Positions 22,870 to 34,362 of a stretch of 64,000 nt of DNA are shown here, piece after piece. Each line of letters begins with the position of its first letter. The stretch's first letter is position 1. Origin of the DNA: Corylus avellana (taxonomy: Eukaryota; Streptophyta; Magnoliopsida; Fagales; Betulaceae); NCBI RefSeq assembly GCF_901000735.1, contig NC_081545.1, positions 29,417,513-29,481,512 on the forward strand, in the 5' to 3' direction. Made by a program: the position numbers and the translations under genes. The notes under the pieces are model-generated. The model ran no database searches. It had not been told where the DNA came from and was given only the letters and a program-made list of their open reading frames with translations.

Positions 22870-24800
22870 AAGTACTGTCTAATCATTGCATGTTGTTAAT
22901 TATAGGAAGTGATTTAAATATTCTTTCAAATAAATGTTAGAAAAAAGATAGAGAAAAGAAAAGGCTTTTTTTTTTTTTTTTTTTTAAAATTAAAATAATG
23001 GTAAGGAAGCAAAAGTGTTAACACGTTATTCTAAATTTCCTTGATTTTCAATTGGTTTAGGAAATATTAAAGGAGTCTGCAGGAGGTTTTTAAAAGTTTT
23101 CCCTACATTTAAGGGAATAAAATTTAGGGAGTTAATGCTTTTATTGCAGTATCATGAAGGCTCTTCTTTAAGCCCATCGTCCAACTAAATGAGCTTCAGA
23201 TTGTCAATGGTTTTGCTCCCTCCCGGTGGCAGCTTTACCCTCAAGAGTTATTCTTTGTAAGAGTACTAGCAATAATTTTCTTTATATTTTTCTTAAATTT
23301 AAGGACCAAAACTATTTTATACAATTCCTTGATCAATAGCAATTCATTTATTCTTTTCCTATACTATTTAAATATTATTTCAAATAAATGCCAGGGGAAA
23401 GAGAAAGTAAAGCGAAAACCATATAAATATTCTTTTAAATAAATGATAGGGGAAAGAGATCAAAAAGAGAGGAAATAATTTTTTTTTTTAATATTAAAAT
23501 AAAGTTAAGGGAAGCACTTTCGGTTCTCTTGGCGTTTTCATAGGTTAGGAAACGCCAAGAGAGTCTTTTGCATGGTTTTTTAGAAATTTTTCGTATATTT
23601 AAAGAATAAAATTGAATTTAGAGAAGCTGGTGCTTATTCTCTAAATGTGGCTGATGATCCCCTAATCCGTTTGTTCTTCTCCTTCCTTTCCGTTTAATAA
23701 GGGGAAAAAAAAGAAAAGAAGAAGACAATGTTGTGGAATTTGCTGAGGATGAAACAAAATATCCAAGTCATAAGTCTCTCTCATGGATGTAAATTACAAC
23801 TTTCTACTATTTGAGGCAAAAAGAAAGATGTTCTCAACTTAAAATAAAATGAACTTAATTTACATAACTAAATGGATAATCTCCTCTCTAATGATGACCA
23901 AAAGCATTCGCATTTTGTATACTGAATCTGATTCTCACCCTTTACTGTATTTGCCCATAAAAGATCGAAAAGTATATGGTCGAGAGTTTATACCACCTAT
24001 ATATAAATTCAAATTCATTACATGGACGGAGGAATGAGGCGGTATAGGCCATGTCCCCCCAATTCACAAGAAAAAAAAGAATTTAAGGTTAGAAAACAAA
24101 TTTTAAGGCCCTTTTTTTTTTTTTCGCCTATACATATATTAATTTCTGCCTCCGTCCCTATTAGAGGTATATCAGTTTTTGGTGAAAGAGAGACACCCAT
24201 GTTTTCCAATTGTCCAATAAAGTAACATTCATGGCAGAAAATTATTCATTACACATATATATAGATGAAATCATACAAAGGTAATCATCATTCGTTTTAC
24301 TAGTTCTCCTCAACTGCATTATTCACTTTTTGATATTTTTAGTACATTACTGACTCCAAAGGCAATAAAGTTTTGAGCTAACAACGAGGGATGGAAACCC
24401 CACAAGTGCTGGCAACCTTTTTGGCACCAGGAGAACCAACATACTGTTTGAGGTTTGGATTTTTGATGTACCCACAGAGGCTTGGTCTCTGTTCCCTCAA
24501 CTTGCCGCAGCAAGTGGTAGATGGCTGTGCCGACGACGTGATTGCCGGTATGCATGAGATCAACTCCAAGGGATTGCATGTCACTGCCCCCTTTGCCGTC
24601 AGCGGTGCTTCACATTGAAGCATAGCTAGGGGGCACCAGCGGTGCTTCACATAGAAGCACAGCTACCACCACCACCGCACAAAGTGTAGCACCAGATGCC
24701 TTCTTCATCCTCAAATTTGTGACCCTATGGAATAGAGCAAGGCCTCCCACACTGCTAATATATATGTGCCCAAGGCCTTACAAATTCAACCAAAAGAAGC
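22870..24800. repeat. nsLTP duplication block A (carries pseudogene copy 3)
   Basis: This block is collinear with 32184-34760. Shared landmarks include GTTAGAAAAAAGATAGAGAA, AGGCTCTTCTTTAAGCCCAT, the GGTTAGGAAAC block, and the nsLTP gene with its flanks. Differences are a foldback insertion in block B, microsatellite changes and small indels. The duplication carried the nsLTP gene plus about 1.5 kb of its 3' side. Confidence 0.8.
24378..24708 (-). pseudogene. Type-2 nsLTP, copy 3: disabled by a signal-peptide tandem duplication
   Basis: Nearly identical to intact copy 5 (34363-34662) but broken twice. From the ATG at 24708 the frame reads a normal signal-peptide start (MKKASGATLC..VAVLLCEAP), then meets a tandem duplication (about 24606-24655) in which the word ATGTGAAGCACCGCTG occurs twice. 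The frame shifts and stops within a few codons. The mature-domain frame downstream is still open, but Cys5 has become Ser (RPSLC instead of RPCLC), removing one of the four disulfides. The G-box found in the copy 5 promoter is also degraded. Confidence 0.85.
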
Positions 24801-24927
24801 TTAGACGGCGTAAGTTCAGGAGAGATTGATGGTAGTTTTGTGTTAAGTTCGTATCAGGTTCGTAGGTTATCAAAAATTGCCAACCCTCATGTCATATGTC
24901 AAGTTCGGGGTTGTGTCGATGCATGAT

Positions 24928-25121
24928 CATGAATATATAAAATTATATAGGTTAGCTCTAACTGGACCTATATAGTTAAACGGATCAAACCCATCGTATA
25001 TATAGTTAAATGGATCAGACCCATCATGAATATATAAAATTATATAGGTTAGCTCTAACTGGACCTATATAGTTAAACGGATCAAACCCATCGTATATAT
25101 AGTTAAATGGATCAGACCCAT
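24928..25121. repeat. Two identical 97-bp tandem units
   Basis: The unit starts CATGAATATATAAAATTATA and ends GGATCAGACCCAT. The two copies at 24928-25024 and 25025-25121 appear identical, so the duplication is recent or the assembly has repeated it. The word pattern (ATAGTTAAACGGATCAAACC) resembles a dispersed repeat also seen in degraded form near 37130-37210. Confidence 0.9.
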
Positions 25122-25639
25122 CAACTCCAATTCGTTAATTTTATGTTATGTTTATATCGAGGTTGCACATTGTATTTAAAATTGTTTGCCCTACTTAATA
25201 AATAGTGTTTTTGGACTATTTGATGTCAGACATTTTTCTTTTTTTTGGGCCTTTGTGATCCTTTTTATGCAAGACTCTTTGGAGGCCAGAGGTTCATAGT
25301 GAGTGTTTTCTTATTTTCTGTCAGGTTGTGAACACATAACCATGCAATAGTTGTCTAGCTAAATGACATGGGGTTCTGTATCCAAATTCATAAACAAGAC
25401 CAATCAAATTGGATTTAAATTTTCTCCCATTATGTCGACCACTTGTACGTTCTCCCATCACTGGGGCAAAACTTAACAAGATTCCGAAAATATGAATGTG
25501 TATATGGAGAAAATTAGGAGAAATTTATTAGGAGAAATTTATCAAGAAAATTTTCAAGTATGTGATTATTGATGAGATGATTCATGAGATCCATCATCTG
25601 AGCTTAATTAAGATCCTTAATTATCACCCAAACCAAGTC

Positions 25640-26206
25640 ATAATTGTTAAGTATGACTTGTATTAAAAGTCATGGCGGGACCCAATGGTTTGTCTCCTTC
25701 TTCAAGTAGGAGAGGTTCTTGGTTCAACCGGTTTGCTCCTTTACATGTGGGTTTTGAAATCCTTCTCCTATGTGTAATTGGACTCCTTGTTTGACTTATA
25801 GTAGAAGTCCTAAACCAACATGTAAAAGGAGAGTTAAGCTTCTATATAAGGAACAAAGCACAAGGTGAATTTGTGTGTGTCAAAAACAATTGAGAGAAAG
25901 CAAAGGTGAGAGCACCAAGAAAAAGAGAGTTTTTTTTTTTTTTTTTTTTTGGGCAAAGTGAGAATTGGGTGTAAAAGGGGCTTTGGGTTTGAGTGGTTTT
26001 CTCGCCCTGTTACTCTCTTGTACTCATTTTTTGATAGTGAATTTTCTCCGGGTCGTCTCCGCCAGTGGATGTAAACTTGTTAAGCTGAACCACTTAAATC
26101 TTTGTGTCGTGTGTGATTTGATTGCCTAATATTTGTTATTCCGCATTCTTCTTATTTTTCGCATCTCACGGGTCTTGGGAATTAGGATTAATTTCCTAAC
26201 AATAAT
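25640..26206 (+). mobile_element. Solo LTR, Copia-like, with 5-bp target-site duplication
   Basis: The LTR runs 25645-26201 (557 bp), begins TGTTA and ends TAACA (perfect inverted ends). It is flanked by ATAAT on both sides (25640-25644 and 26202-26206). It has an internal TATA box (CTATATAAGG near 25843) and a polyadenylation-type region. There is no second LTR or internal domain, so it is a product of LTR-LTR recombination. The empty site is still visible in the duplicated block at about 38451-38460 (GCATAATGCC), so it inserted after the two blocks separated. Confidence 0.92.
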
Positions 26207-26722
26207 GCCCTAATTAGGGGAAGTTCTTGTCAAAATGAACAATTGCAACATTCATCCTAGCTGGTGTCAATTTATCTGCACATAATTAAGTAGATGGATC
26301 ATCTCCACTCTATTAATGATCATGATTGGAACCATTCCCTTTTTGTATACTGAATCCGATTAATAATCTTAATCTCAAGTCCCCATCATCTCTCTCCCTT
26401 TTCACATGTGGACTTAACATCTCATTTTTAATAGGTAAGGTATAACACATAAAATATTTAATTTCAGTTAAATTAATGGAATCGAGATTCAAACTTAGAA
26501 CCTTTGGCTTCGATACCACATCCAACAAAGTAACATTCATTGTAGAAGACTATTCATTACACATATAGATGAAATCATACAAAGGTATATATTCATCATT
26601 CATTTTAGTAGTTCGATCTCCTGAACTACATTATTCACTATACATATATATAGAGAGAGATTCTTTATTTCATGTTATTACTGAGAATTATTAATTATTG
26701 ATATTTTGAGTACACTTTTCAG

Positions 26723-27016
26723 CTAACAATTACTTGGGATGGTAACGCCACACTTGCTAGCAACCATTCTGGCAGCAGGAGAATTAACTAGCTGCCCGTA
26801 CTCTGGGTTATTGATGTACTCACAGAAGCATGGTGTCTGTTCCTTCAACTTGGCGCAACATGCGTCAGTTGGTGGTGCCGAGAAAAAGATGGCCGATGCG
26901 CACGAGCTCAACTCCGTCGGATTGCATGTCACTGCCTTTGCCGTCAGCGGTGCTTCGCATAGAAGCACAGCTACCACCACCACAGCAAAAAGCGCAGCAC
27001 AAGATGCCTTCTTCAT
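26723..27016 (-). CDS. Type-2 non-specific lipid-transfer protein, copy 4 (CFC type)
   Basis: 97 residues from the ATG at 27016. The signal peptide is almost the same as in copy 2. The mature domain keeps all eight cysteines (VTC, SSC, ACC, TPCFC, SKC, SNC) with Phe between Cys5 and Cys6. Most differences from copy 2 fall between Cys2 and Cys3 (ASAIFFSAPPTDA against LPAILLSSTPTST), with a few elsewhere, so that loop is where the two paralogues have diverged most. A TATA element (TTATATATTA, minus strand) lies about 80 bp upstream (27093-27102). Confidence 0.92.
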   Translation of the reverse strand: MKKASCAALFAVVVVAVLLCEAPLTAKAVTCNPTELSSCASAIFFSAPPTDACCAKLKEQTPCFCEYINNPEYGQLVNSPAARMVASKCGVTIPSNC

Positions 27017-28005
27017 TCTCAAATTTGTTGCCTATCTATGAAAGAGATCTAGCAATATGGTGCGTGTGTGTGTCCAAGCCATCCCACACTGCTAATATAT
27101 AACAAGCGCCCACCGCTTCGATATTTACCAGCTTGGTCCCACCTTATTTGGACGGAGATGGAGTTCATCAAACGGTAACACGTGTCTATGGATCAATTCT
27201 TACTAATCAATCAGGACCATTACATCCATTCAAGACTATTCAGGGAAAGGTTGTCTCGTTTTGAGAAATTTGGTGAGGTTGATAATAGTTATGCTGAGCT
27301 TGATAATTACGAGTAGATTAACTTGATCTATTAACCAGATCGTTTTAATAACAAATAACAATCTTTGAAAAGATTGCATGTGGATGATCCCTTTTGTCCT
27401 ATTATTGGGCTGGCTGGCTACCAGCAAAACCATTGGCCATATTATTTGAAGTTGATTGATGTATGCGCATAATGCAAAAGAAATATCTAGAAGTATCCAA
27501 GTAATGAAGATGATTTGCTTTTTCTATTAGAAAAGCTATATGGAGAAAGTAGAAGATGAAGAATTTGATATGTAGGCAACAATAGCTAAAAGGATTTGGC
27601 TTCGTAGAAATACAGTATCAATGGAGACGAATCTTAATTATACACCCTTCTCATTTAGTCAAATGCGCTCAGTGAAGGAGTTTAATCACCCTACATAGAG
27701 TTTGAAGAATAATATAGAAGAATTTTATTTTATTTAAAAATAATAATAAGTTGAGATGGAAAAAACCACACGTTAGGGTAGCAAAAGTGAATTGGGATGC
27801 AATGATAAATAAAATTCAAAAGAAGATGGAAGTGGGGGTACTCATTGTCAGAGACTATGAGGGTAATTAATAAATTGGCATCTATTTGACTATTTGTACT
27901 ACAAAATCTTATACAATCAATCCAATAGTAATTAAGGCTGTGGCAGCATGAAAAGTGGTAGAATTTGAAAGAGATATGGAGATCCAACATGTAGAAAGTG
28001 TCACG

Positions 28006-28423
28006 TTAGAGCATTCTTAACAGTCTCACCAATTTTTACTCACAAAAATAATCAAAGTACACTTTTAGTTATTTTAAGAATTCATTTTTTTAGAACATCC
28101 CAGTAGCCTCATTATTTTAACAATCTACTTTTACTATTCTATTTAATTAAATATTATTTTTCAAATATTTGTTTATTCTTTTTTTTAACTATTAAAGGAA
28201 GGGAGAAAAACGAAAAGTAAAAAGAAAGAGAGGGAAATGAGTTATTTAATCAATAAGTAAGTGAATAATAATTTTTAAATTTGGTGAGTACTGTTCACCT
28301 CACTACTTTTTTTTTTGTTAAAAGTAGTGATGCTCAAAAGTGAACACTTAGGCCATTTTGATTAAATTGCCTAACCAAAATAAGCAAAAAATAATTTTGG
28401 TGAGGTTACAAAGAGTGCTCTTA
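28006..28423. mobile_element. Tourist-like (PIF/Harbinger) MITE with TTA target-site duplication
   Basis: The element runs 28009-28420 (412 bp). Terminal inverted repeats of about 22 bp start GAGCATTCTT and, on the other strand, GAGCACTCTT; both continue to CTCACC. It is flanked by TTA at 28006-28008 and 28421-28423. The paralogous block has a single TTA and no insertion at 40406-40408. A three-base TTA duplication and TIRs of this kind fit PIF/Harbinger MITEs. Confidence 0.85.
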
Positions 28424-28739
28424 GAAATTGTGCATACTTTGTGGCATGATGAATGTTGTTGGAGCCGGTATGACCAACTTAAAATAATAATCACACACAT
28501 AAAAAAAAAAGCCACCTGTCACACAGAGGTCCTCGAGCCTCAAATTTTTTGTCAAAAAGTTTTAGTTATTTACGGATCGTGTCCCCTCATAATTTCAAAC
28601 TGACACGACTTTTTGAACGTTTGAGTTCCATTCGGTGCTTAATTTCAAACTTCCCTATTTTTTTCCTAACGACTTTGAAATCCACGTGTGGGCAGCAGAA
28701 TTGGAATGGCTTGCCAACACGCATCACACGCGCTCATTC

Positions 28740-28857
28740 ACTCCCAAGAATCTATCCTATATACATTCAATCCCCTTCTCCATTGCAACGCAGACGCTTC
28801 AGATTCATAATCTTTCACTTATGAAAGTTCCACTTCTTCTTTTGGTTACAACTTAGC
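28740..28857 (+). promoter_or_regulatory. Possible severed 5' end of a secreted-protein gene
   Basis: A TATA-like CTATATAC near 28757 is followed by a C-rich leader and an ATG at 28821 that opens MKVPLLLLVTT and then a stop. This looks like a promoter, 5' UTR and the start of a signal peptide cut off by later sequence. It is only suggestive, and chance is possible. Confidence 0.25.
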
Positions 28858-28859
28858 AT

Positions 28860-29990
28860 CACTTATCAGAAGAAAGATGTAGTATCACAAATTGATTCAT
28901 AAACCCCACATTTTATGCTCCCAGAAGAGGACCATGGAAGCAAGATTATCTTTGATCATGCTTCTCAGGCTAAATATCTCTCTTTTCTTTGAGTACCCTT
29001 AAATGACAGAAGAGATAGAGTATCCAATATGGTTATATGGGTGTCTTGAAAGTCTCAATAAGGAATCACACTATATCATGTCCTGAAATACTTATCAAAT
29101 CTTCATTTCTAGATTACAACAAGACTATTTGTCTCTATTTTTTTCATTTCTTGACTTTGCAAGACTGAAGAGGGAGAACATCTAACATGGGTGTCTTGGA
29201 ACTCCTAGCTTGAAAATTTACCCATATCATGTCTTGCTTGCTTATTAAATTTTTCATCTCTAGAACGCAGCAAGAATTAACATTTATTAATCGAGAATAG
29301 ATGAGAATCTTACGTTGTTTCTGTAATAGTTGTATTTTGATTGAGTTGGAATAATATTCATGAGTTTCTTTTACCCATTTATGATTTAGCAAGTATAGAT
29401 GTTGTAGTACAGAAAGATTTCCACGAAAATTGCAGCATCAACACAAGATTTAAGATAAGGAAATAGAAATGGTTATGTATTTTGGATAAAGTTATATAAT
29501 GTCACTTTTGAGGTATAATTATGTAATGATACCTTTGGAGATATAAATTGTAGAATGTTGATACCTATTAAGTTTGTATATTTATGAGGTGATAATGTTG
29601 ATAGTTAACTAAGCATCATATTGATACTTCGTGTACATGATTTGAAATATTAAGAGACAAATAAATATAGGAAAGATATTATTTTACAGAGTTTTTGATA
29701 AGATTGATTAAATAAGATCGAGGAAACCATTGTGAGCTTGCAAAGAGGATTATGATATTTTGAGGTATGAATTAATAATCACATAATTTTTTTGATTTGA
29801 TGGTTTAGGACCTGACAGGAGAGTTAGTAAATGAGATGTAAAAAGAAATAGATGATTTATATAAAGGTGTACGTATAAGCCGCCTTACATAGTAGGATAA
29901 ATATTTCAATTGTATGTTATTGAGGTTGATTAAAGAATAATTTTTCTGGAAAAGATTTTGAGATAAGATTTCTAGTGTAAACTATGATGA
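28860..29990. other. Unassigned AT-rich sequence
   Basis: No gene is recognised. Two related stretches about 160 bp apart (around 28980-29110 and 29160-29280) share GTGTCTTG, ATATCATGTC and a TCTAGA block, so there is an old tandem duplication. It may be the decayed internal region of the retroelement whose LTR starts at 30151; I saw no pol motif. Confidence 0.35.
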
Positions 29991-29997
29991 ATGATTG

Positions 29998-30116
29998 AAA
30001 GCAATATTAAATATGAGTTGCACAATTTGAAGTTAGGCGATAATTTGTAGGCTTTGAAAGAAATATTAAATCTGAGTTGCACAATTTGAAGTTAGGCGAT
30101 AATTTGTAGGCTTTAA
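29998..30116. repeat. Two 59-bp tandem units
   Basis: The unit contains GAGTTGCACAATTTGAAG and TAGGCGATAATTTGTAGGC. The second copy follows the first directly with very few differences. It lies just upstream of the LTR starting at 30151. Confidence 0.85.
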
Positions 30117-30150
30117 TTTCGATGATGAAATTCCAATAATGAGGAAAGAT

Positions 30151-32174
30151 TGTAGTGCCCCAGATTTTTAAAATCTTCATATAAAGAGAGATTAATTTGA
30201 TAATACGATTATTTTAATATTCATATTAGGTAAGAATATTTTCGTGAGGAAATGATGAGTTTATGTGAATATTATGGGTATAAGTATTGGTCTGAGATTA
30301 TTACATCCTAAGCCTTGATTTTTACGAGAGAACATCATATGTTGTCCTTTTTTTTATTTGTTTTTTTTTTAAAAAAAAAAATGGTATTTTTCTTCATAAT
30401 AATGACCATTTTTTTTATAAAAGAAACGACAATTTTTCTAAAGAAAAATACAATTTTTTTTTTAAAAAAAACAAATAATAAAAAAAAAAACCATATACGA
30501 TGTTATTGCTTCAATTTTTTTTTTTGTTTTTTAAAATAGTAACTTTTATTTTTTATTTTAATTTATGTCCAAAAATTATATCTCTATCATTCTTCGTATT
30601 ATCCGCATACAGCTCATCATCCACTTTCTCTCTTCTTTTCTTTCTTTTCTTCACTTTTTCCCATTTTTCCTCGCGACGGTCCACGTTGCTCCCCCCTTTC
30701 TTCTTTTTCTCTCTCTTTTCTTTCTTTTCTCCTTCCTCCTCTCCCACACGTACAGCTCCCTACCACTCCCATTTGTTTATCTTTTATTTTTTTCTCTGTC
30801 TCTTCCTCCTTGTCTCATACACCTCCCACTCAAGCACACTCACTGATTGCTGGTGGATGATGCCGAGAGATAAAGGGAGACAACAAGAGAGACAGAGAGC
30901 AAGAGAGCGAGAACAAAGGGAGAGAAAAGGCGAGAGGCAACGAGTTAGAGAGAGAGAGAAGAGCAGAATCAGAGAGGGAGAGGGAGACGGAGACGGACTG
31001 ATCAGTCCGTTAGAGAAGAGAGTTTAATTATAAGTTGTTATTAATTTAGTATTTTAGTGGTTGTTAGCCAGAGTGAAACAACTAGATTTTCAAAGGCGAT
31101 TAACTAATTGTTAAATGACTGCTCTTAGCCGCAGTCTAGAAGCAAGTAAATCATCTACCCTTTTTAAAGTTATCATATCATGCTATTTATACATTTTGTA
31201 TCAAACTGTAAATAATTATTTTATTTACATATTATGGAGTTATGTTGTATGCATGAAAAATTTATAAATAACTTTGAAAGGAGAAGTTATTGATGTAAAA
31301 GAATTATTTAGAAAAGCTTCTATTTATAAAAAAATGCTTTCTAAATACAAAAAGTTGATTTTTGGAAAAATGTCCAAATTTGTGAAAAGAAATTTTGAGC
31401 AAATGATGATTATAAGAAGAAGAGAAATACAAGAAATGAGATAAAAATTATAAAATGATGGCATATGTATGGAGGAGAGTATTTTTGGCTCCAAGAGAAA
31501 TAAGAAAGAACAGAGTTTTATACCGATACTCGGATGAAGGCGCAACCATTGAAGGAGGCTCTGACACAAGGTGGTATTCCATCAATAGTCTGCCAGGTGC
31601 ACCCAAAGTTAATTGGCGGAGGGGCAGGGCTGTGGCCACAGCCGCTGCCACGGTCGCAAGGGCCGCGCAACCCTAGTACACGGGGATAACAATGTATATG
31701 GGCCATATTATGAGATAATGAAGCAATTGCTTTTGATGATTTATGATGTTTTATTGCTAAACGCATTAGTATACATATGTGACTGGTATGAGACGGATGC
31801 ATATGTAAATCGTTATGGCTGGTTTGCATATATATTTTGAAGTGCATGATACGATTTCAAAAGGAAAACATTTTATTCTGAAAACAAAATTTACCCAACT
31901 ATTTATGGTTAAGAATTTATTTACTGGGCTCATTTGGGCTCATTCAGTTTTACTTTTTGCTTTCAGGTAGAAAGCAAGTTGGAATAAAAGGCCGAAATAA
32001 GGGCAGGATTAATTATTGATTTTACAGTCGTAGTACTACAATGTATTTTTAGTAAGTGTATGAGCATAATTTCATAGTTAAGTACTATAATAGACCTTAT
32101 AGATTTTTGCAAAAAATTTTATTGTAAAAGAGGAAAAGTGACAAACCCATTCCTAACAAGTTGGGGATGTTACA
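30151..32174. mobile_element. Long LTR (about 2.0 kb), probably Gypsy-type, solo or 3' LTR
   Basis: It starts TGTAGTGCCCCA and ends TTGGGGATGTTACA, an imperfect inverted pair of termini of the sort seen in large plant Gypsy LTRs. The interior has T-rich, CT-rich (30600-30740) and GA-rich (30880-30960) tracts. A long frame across them (30500-31027) is low complexity and not a gene. The flanking 5-mers (AAGAT and AGAAC) do not match, so it may be the 3' LTR of a truncated element or a rearranged solo LTR. Confidence 0.55.
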
Positions 32175-32412
32175 AGAACTTTCTGATTATTGCATGTTGT
32201 TATAGCAAGTCATTTAAATATTCTTTCAAATAAATGTTAGAAAAAAGATAGAGAAAAAAAAAGGCTTTTTTATTTTTATTTTATTTTATTAAAATAATGG
32301 TAAGGGAAGCAAAAGTATTATTCTAGATTTCCTTGAGTTTCATTGGTTTAGGGAACATTAAAGGAGTCACAGGAGGCTTTTAAAATTTTTCCCTACATTT
32401 AAGAGAATAAAA

Positions 32413-32559
32413 TTGGAATAGGATCCTCTCCATTTTATTTGAAATGGAGAGTATTCATTTAGTGTAAAATAAGGGGTAATATTGTCTTAGCATTAAAGTT
32501 GAAGGACAAAATTTACAATATTACCCATCATTTTACACTAAATGGATATTCTATTCCAA
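32413..32559. mobile_element. Small foldback insertion
   Basis: A 147-bp near-palindrome with terminal inverted repeats TTGGAATAG / CTATTCCAA and inner arms ATTTAGTGTAAAAT / ATTTTACACTAAAT. It is missing from the paralogous block, where GAATAAAATTTAGGG runs on uninterrupted near 23116. Confidence 0.8.
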
Positions 32560-33879
32560 ATAAATTTATGAAGTCTGTTGCTAGTGCTTTTATTGCGGTA
32601 CCGATGAAGGCTCTTCTTTAAGCCCATCGTCTAGCTAAATGGGCTACAGATTGTCAGTGGTTTTGCTCTCTCCTGATGGCAACTTTACCCTCGAGAGCTA
32701 TTCTTCGTAAGAGTACTAGCAAAAATTTCTTTATATTTTTCTTAAATTTATAGAACAAAACTACTTTTTACAATTTCTTATTTAAATAAACTCCATAATA
32801 GCTTCCTTTATCATTTTCCTATACTATTTAAATAGTATTTCAAATAAATCATAGGGAAAAGAGAAAGTAAAGCGAAAACCATATAAATATTCTTTTAAAT
32901 AAATGATAGGGGAAAGAGATCAAAAGAGAGGAAATATTTTTTTTTTTAATATTAAAGTAAAGTTAAGGAAGCACTTTCGGTTCTCTTGGTGTTTTCATAG
33001 GTTAGGAAACACTAACTAAGAGAGTCTTTTGCATGCATGGTTTTTTAGAAAATTTTCCTATATTTAAATATTTAAAGAATAAAATTGAATTTAGAGAAAC
33101 TGGTGCTTGTTCTCTTAATGTGGTTGATAATCCCCCTAATCTGTTACGAGAATTCATAACAGATCGTGTTACTCGTGCTTCGACAAGAAACGAAGCCGGG
33201 TCTTGCACCTTCTTCTTGCCTATGGTTGCTAATTGAGAGATAGCAAGGATTTTAGAAAGGATCCTTAGCCTCTTTCAAACACTAGGTTTGAGGAATTAAC
33301 TTTGCTTGCCTTTCATTCATCCAACGTGAGGTTTAAATAAGGTTACAAAGACCAAATCTCATAAGACACTGATCACTACAAATGCTTTCCCTACTAGGAG
33401 ATATTTCCCTCTACTTCCCAAACTAGGAGGATCTCCCTAAAACCCTAAAACGGAGAATATTACTCCTTATTGGAATTGTAAAATAATTAATCTAGCTACG
33501 TAAATGGAGCACAACCTTCCTTATTGAAAATAGAAAATATACTATAATAGACTATTATCCTTATTGGGCTCTATGCTTGTAACATAATCCGTTTGTTCTT
33601 CTCCTTCCTTTCCGCTTAATAAGGGTTAAAAAAAAGAAGAAGAAGAAAACAATGTTATGGAATTTGTTGAGAATGAAACAAAATATCCAAGTCACAAGTC
33701 TCTCTCATGGATGTAAATTACAACTTTCTACTATTTGAGGCCAACTTAAAAGAAAATGAACTTAATTTACAAATCTAAATGGATCATCTCCACTCTAATG
33801 ATGACCATAAGCGTTCCCATGCATGCATTTTGTATACTGATCAATCCGATTCAATTCTCTCTCCCTTTACTGTATTTGC

Positions 33880-33880
<1 letters not shown>

Positions 33881-33935
<55 letters not shown>

Positions 33936-33950
33936 ATGTGTGTGTGAGAT
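33881..33950. repeat. Compound (TA)n(TG)n microsatellite
   Basis: About 19 TA units followed by about 15 TG units, directly after the word TTTGCCCA. In the paralogous blocks the same word is followed by unique sequence (about 23958) or by an A-run plus GA units (about 38643). Confidence 0.95.
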
Positions 33951-34362
33951 TGAGAGTTTATACCACCAACATATAAATTCAAATTCATTATATGCAGGGA
34001 CGGAGGAATGGGGGCTGGTATAAGCCATGCCCCCAAATTCACAAGGAAAAAAAAAAATTAAGGTTAAAATACAATTTATAAGGCTTTTTTTTAAAATAAA
34101 AATTTTTGCCTATTAGCCCTCGGCTATATTAATTTTTAGCTCCGTCCCTGATTACAGGTATATCAGTTTCTAGAGAGAGAGACACCCATGTTGTCCCAAA
34201 AAAAGTTAAATTATTCCTGGGTGAAAATTATTCCTTACACACATAGATGATCAAATCATACAAAGGTAATCATCATTCATTTTACTAGTTCTCCTGAACT
34301 GCATTATTATATTATTGATATTCTTAGTACAGTATTGATTCCAAAGGCAATAAAGTTTAGAG

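Larger units (their letters stand above)
25380..28530. repeat. nsLTP duplication block C (carries copy 4)
   Basis: This block is collinear with 38085-40520, which carries copy 6. Shared words include TCAATTTATCTGCACATAAT, GATGGATCATCTCCACTCTA, the nsLTP gene, CAATCAGGA.CATTACATCC, and ATGAATGTTGTTGG near the right end. Block C contains a solo LTR and a MITE that its partner lacks. Confidence 0.8.

Noticed and set aside
30500..31027. 175-codon open frame rich in Phe, Ser, Arg and Glu
   Set aside because: It runs through T-, CT- and GA-rich low-complexity DNA inside an LTR; composition explains the frame and no domain is visible.
31455..31847. Overlapping frames with an Ala/Arg-rich stretch
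   Set aside because: They lie inside the long LTR and have no family resemblance on either strand.
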